Below, piece by piece: positions 32,633 to 35,457 of a stretch of 35,457 nucleotides of DNA. The notes beneath the pieces were generated by a model. It worked only from the letters and a program-made list of their open reading frames with translations, was not told the DNA's origin and did not search any database. Position 1 is the stretch's first letter. Every line of letters begins with the position of its first letter. The translations under genes and the position numbers were made by a program. The stretch comes from an uncultured Flavobacteriia bacterium (GTDB lineage Bacteria; Bacteroidota; Bacteroidia; Flavobacteriales_D; Crocinitomicaceae): the NCBI GenBank assembly GCA_903873915.1, contig CAIQQH010000089.1:1-35457 (forward strand), written 5' to 3'.

Positions 32633-34688
32633 TGAGGTCTAATATCCATTGAGGTATACTCACGTTAGGGAATTGATTGCTCAATCGAATAACATTCTCT
32701 ACTGATTCTCTTGTGCTCGGATGATACTCTCTTAGTCTTTCTTTTCTTAATTCAGCTGCTTGTATGTGCAAATCAAGCGCTTTTTCAGTTTCATTGATTT
32801 GCTCATAAATAAGACCAAGGTAATGCGGATATCCTCCTTTTTTGTCTTTTTCAAAAGTGCTTTCCAGGATCGAAATAGCTTCAGAAAGATTCCCCAATCG
32901 GAAGGATGTGACCGCGATTCCAAAATTAATACTGTGCAGATCTTCATCTGGCTTCTCCTCTACTTGTTCAAAAATATCCAAAGAGGCCTTGTAAACTCTA
33001 TTTAATGCCTCATAGCGGGCCTCAATTTCATCACTTTGAAAATCAGGAATAAATTCATTAATTGACTTAATATGTTTTTCTCCAAATTTATCCAGATAAG
33101 CTTTACTGTATTTTTCATAGTATTTAAACCCATCTGAAAGGAATATATAATAATCCTTTTCAGCTTCTAATTTTAAACGATGAACACAACGCTGAATTGC
33201 ACCAATAGTATCAACGTTTTTACCCACAGAACTGAGACAGATGTCGATGTAATTTGATCGATTATAAAAGTGTAATGCGCTATTATAATTTTCCAATAGT
33301 TCATACCTGTTGCCTATATTGAATAGCAGAAGAGCAATGTTCTTGTGAGCCTTTGAATATACCTTTTCAGCAATTTGAAGCGAATTAAGTGCGTACTCTA
33401 AGGCTTTCTCATTATTTCCAGTCTTGGCATAAAACATTGAAATATTATTAAGACTACCAGCTATATTTGCTGTATACCTGCCCTGAATCTTTGATATAAT
33501 GTCGAATGAATCCTGAAAATGATTTAAGATCTCATCATCTGAAAATTCTCTTTCCCATTGTAACATCACGAACGTAAATTTCGACTTTGCCAAATTATTG
33601 AGCTGAGTAGCATACAGTTCCGTCTGATTTCCATGCCGGTCCTTTTCCATTTCCAATGCATCTGTCTGAAATTCAATTGCTTTTAATGAGAGCTCCCTAT
33701 TGTACTTTTTTATGGACCAACTATTGTATAAAGACCCTATTCTACCTTTAATTCTTATCTCATCCTCTCGGGGTAAATTGGCAACTTTCAATGCTTTGTC
33801 GAAGTACTTTATGGCCTTTTCAAATTCACCAATATGACTGTAGCACTTTCCAATTGATGAATAGTAGTCGTAACTTTCATTGTCTGAAACCACATTTTCA
33901 ATACTTAAAAGTATTGCTTTATTCGTGATCTCATCGAACAGCGTATATCCATTGATTACAAGCTCAAGCAGCTCATTTCTCTCATTTGAAGCCCAATCTT
34001 TAAGTTGAAGCAACAACTCTTTTTGAATCAATTGAATTTTTTCAGATTGGATTTTATCGAGAAACTTCAAAACTTCCTGCAAAACCAGTTTGTCATCCTG
34101 CGTGTAATCTGCAAATAATTCGTTTAGGACAGCACGAATACGGATATTAATCAACTCGATGAATTGTTTTTCGATGACCTGCTTCAATTCAATTTTGTTG
34201 TAACTCTCCCTATTCTCTATCTTAGGCATTTCAACCATTAGTAAAGAGCTGGAAAGCGCCTTGATACATATTTTACGAATCTCCCCTCCCTGATCAATCA
34301 GCCACATCAAACGAGAAAGAACATCGTCTTCTACATCACGGATAAGGCATTGTTCGACTCCTTCCAACGCTCCGTTCAGTTTGTTGCTTTCAATGATTTC
34401 TTTAAGGAATTCAGAGTCTTTACCCAAGGAATGATTGAAGATCACCTCTCCTAACACGAAATGAAAATAACCCTCAACCGTGAAGTTGACGCACAGCTTA
34501 TCCTCTTTGACGGTTTCCGTGAGTACCCCTTCCAGCAACATCTGCTGATAAGGAGAGTCTATCTGGATGCTTTTTACGAACTCACCTATCTGCTCGTCCT
34601 CGAACAAACGATCCACAGCCAACTGATGTTGCTGTCCGGCGAGCATGAGCTCCGCGAGACGATATAAGAGGAGGTGGTTATCGGTCAT
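32622..34688 (-). CDS. TPR protein with conserved array N-terminal module (member 3)
   Basis: 688 residues, cytoplasmic, the longest member. The N-terminal module (1-135) again reads IGEFVKSIQIDSPYQQMLLE, then FTVEGYFHFVLGEVIFNH. The linker is longer and more charged (about 140-265). TPRs begin near residue 270 (YYSSIGKCYSHIGEFEKAIK) and continue in two blocks, about 270-480 and 580-665, separated by an irregular helical part. The C-terminus differs fully from members 1 and 2, ending in FPNVSIPQWILDLNDR. The final LNDR is dictated by the overlap with the next start (ATGACCGCTAA). As in its paralogues, no NTPase or nuclease motif is seen. Confidence 0.85.
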   Translation of the reverse strand: MTDNHLLLYRLAELMLAGQQHQLAVDRLFEDEQIGEFVKSIQIDSPYQQMLLEGVLTETVKEDKLCVNFTVEGYFHFVLGEVIFNHSLGKDSEFLKEIIESNKLNGALEGVEQCLIRDVEDDVLSRLMWLIDQGGEIRKICIKALSSSLLMVEMPKIENRESYNKIELKQVIEKQFIELINIRIRAVLNELFADYTQDDKLVLQEVLKFLDKIQSEKIQLIQKELLLQLKDWASNERNELLELVINGYTLFDEITNKAILLSIENVVSDNESYDYYSSIGKCYSHIGEFEKAIKYFDKALKVANLPREDEIRIKGRIGSLYNSWSIKKYNRELSLKAIEFQTDALEMEKDRHGNQTELYATQLNNLAKSKFTFVMLQWEREFSDDEILNHFQDSFDIISKIQGRYTANIAGSLNNISMFYAKTGNNEKALEYALNSLQIAEKVYSKAHKNIALLLFNIGNRYELLENYNSALHFYNRSNYIDICLSSVGKNVDTIGAIQRCVHRLKLEAEKDYYIFLSDGFKYYEKYSKAYLDKFGEKHIKSINEFIPDFQSDEIEARYEALNRVYKASLDIFEQVEEKPDEDLHSINFGIAVTSFRLGNLSEAISILESTFEKDKKGGYPHYLGLIYEQINETEKALDLHIQAAELRKERLREYHPSTRESVENVIRLSNQFPNVSIPQWILDLNDR

Positions 34689-35457
34689 TCAGTTCTTTAA
34701 TAATTAAATCTGTCAAGTTATCCCTTCTTATTAGATCGTCATTTACCAAATTTAAATAATTTAAAATGAGTGAGTTAAAATATTTACTACTGTTAAATGT
34801 GCCATTGAAATCTCGTATGTACCTTTTTAGGTAGTATCTCACCTTTTTATATTTTTTTTGGGCTAAATAACAGTCGACAATTCTCGATACAAAATGAGGA
34901 TGTTTAAGAATGCCTAGACCGTAATTATAATTTACTATCGCTACCTCATAAAAATGCAATTTCTGAAAGCAAGTTGCTATTTCAAAATAACTTTCAGCAA
35001 AACTAACATCGTTCAAATTTAAGAATGCATTCTTATGCACCACAGATCTGTAGTGATGATAAATGGCTCTTGAGAAATCGTTTTGATCTTGATATAATAA
35101 TCCAATATTTGTCTCAATTGAAGAAGCTTCTTTTGTATGAAAGGAAAGGTTTTTTCTAGTTAGGTCAAGTGCATTATTTAAATATTTATAGGATAAATCA
35201 AATTCTTTTAACTTCCTGTAGCATTCACCGATATTTATTTGGATATTGGCAACTTTTTGGTCTTGGTCTGAGATAATACTTTTCCTTATTTTCTCTACTT
35301 CTAAAAAATACTTTATGGCGCCAGAAATGTCATTTGAGTAATATAAAATAGCTGCTAAATTATTTAGAAATAAACTGTGGTCGAAACCATAATTACCATC
35401 ATATTCCAATGAGTTGTTAACGGCATCAAGGGCATAAATTTTTGCCATTGTAAAATC
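34678..35457 (-). CDS. TPR protein, partial at the window edge (member 4)
   Basis: The frame is open to the right edge, so the N-terminus is missing; the ATG at 35448 is probably internal. The visible 259 residues are TPRs throughout (AAILYYSNDISGAIKYFLEV, IETNIGLLYQDQNDFSRAIY), ending in RRDNLTDLIIKELNDR. The last four residues and the stop come from the same 11-base overlap with member 3. Whether it carries the shared N-terminal module, or an NTPase, cannot be seen here. The base composition is AT-rich, like the rest of the array. Confidence 0.8.
   Translation of the reverse strand, partial: DFTMAKIYALDAVNNSLEYDGNYGFDHSLFLNNLAAILYYSNDISGAIKYFLEVEKIRKSIISDQDQKVANIQINIGECYRKLKEFDLSYKYLNNALDLTRKNLSFHTKEASSIETNIGLLYQDQNDFSRAIYHHYRSVVHKNAFLNLNDVSFAESYFEIATCFQKLHFYEVAIVNYNYGLGILKHPHFVSRIVDCYLAQKKYKKVRYYLKRYIRDFNGTFNSSKYFNSLILNYLNLVNDDLIRRDNLTDLIIKELNDR

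Overview
The window comes from a member of the Bacteroidota, most likely a flavobacterium-like lineage. Two secreted proteins end in type IX secretion (T9SS, Por) sorting domains. Several promoters fit the Bacteroidota TTTG / TAnnTTTG pattern. The families DUF3109 and DUF4837, a TonB receptor with a carboxypeptidase-regulatory-like N-terminus, and propeller-type histidine kinases are all typical of that phylum. No rRNA, intact tRNA, CRISPR array or insertion sequence was recognised.

Left half (about 1.2-19.2 kb) is mostly housekeeping. It begins with a T9SS cargo gene and a DUF3109 gene on the minus strand. A divergent rimP-nusA-infB operon follows, with a near-perfect intrinsic terminator sitting inside its leader. 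Next is a tightly packed plus-strand run: tatA, gatA, a LysM lytic transglycosylase, a DUF4837 lipoprotein, glycosyltransferases of families GT2 and GT9, and a UbiA-like membrane protein. Most of these overlap by a few bases. radA and a small basic secreted protein are convergent with that run. A cofactor-uptake block comes next: pnuC, a NadR-like kinase, a TPP riboswitch and the TonB receptor it precedes. A broken rhodanese gene overlaps the receptor stop codon.

Middle (19.2-29.2 kb) is more accessory. A decayed, repeat-rich interval leads into a minus-strand signalling cluster of an adenylate cyclase with a periplasmic helical-repeat region, a propeller histidine kinase of the HisKA_2 type and a LuxR-type response regulator. 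Two secreted or surface protein genes follow, one of them with a short intergenic-type repeat embedded in frame in its T9SS domain. A 1.1 kb gene-poor interval then holds palindromic repeats, a possible tRNA 3-prime-end remnant and terminators.

Right end (29.2-35.5 kb) is the most unusual part. It is a head-to-tail minus-strand array of large tetratricopeptide-repeat (TPR) proteins. Three complete members share a near-identical N-terminal module of about 135 residues. They are joined by exact 11-base start/stop overlaps of the form ATGACCNNTAA. Their TPR bodies are divergent. A decayed fifth member lies at the downstream end and a partial one runs off the window. The shared module looks, by eye, like the winged-helix part of a STAND/NACHT ATPase without its NTPase. 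I suggest, as inference only, that this is a multi-sensor locus, possibly for defence or self/non-self recognition, whose ATPase or effector may lie beyond the right edge.
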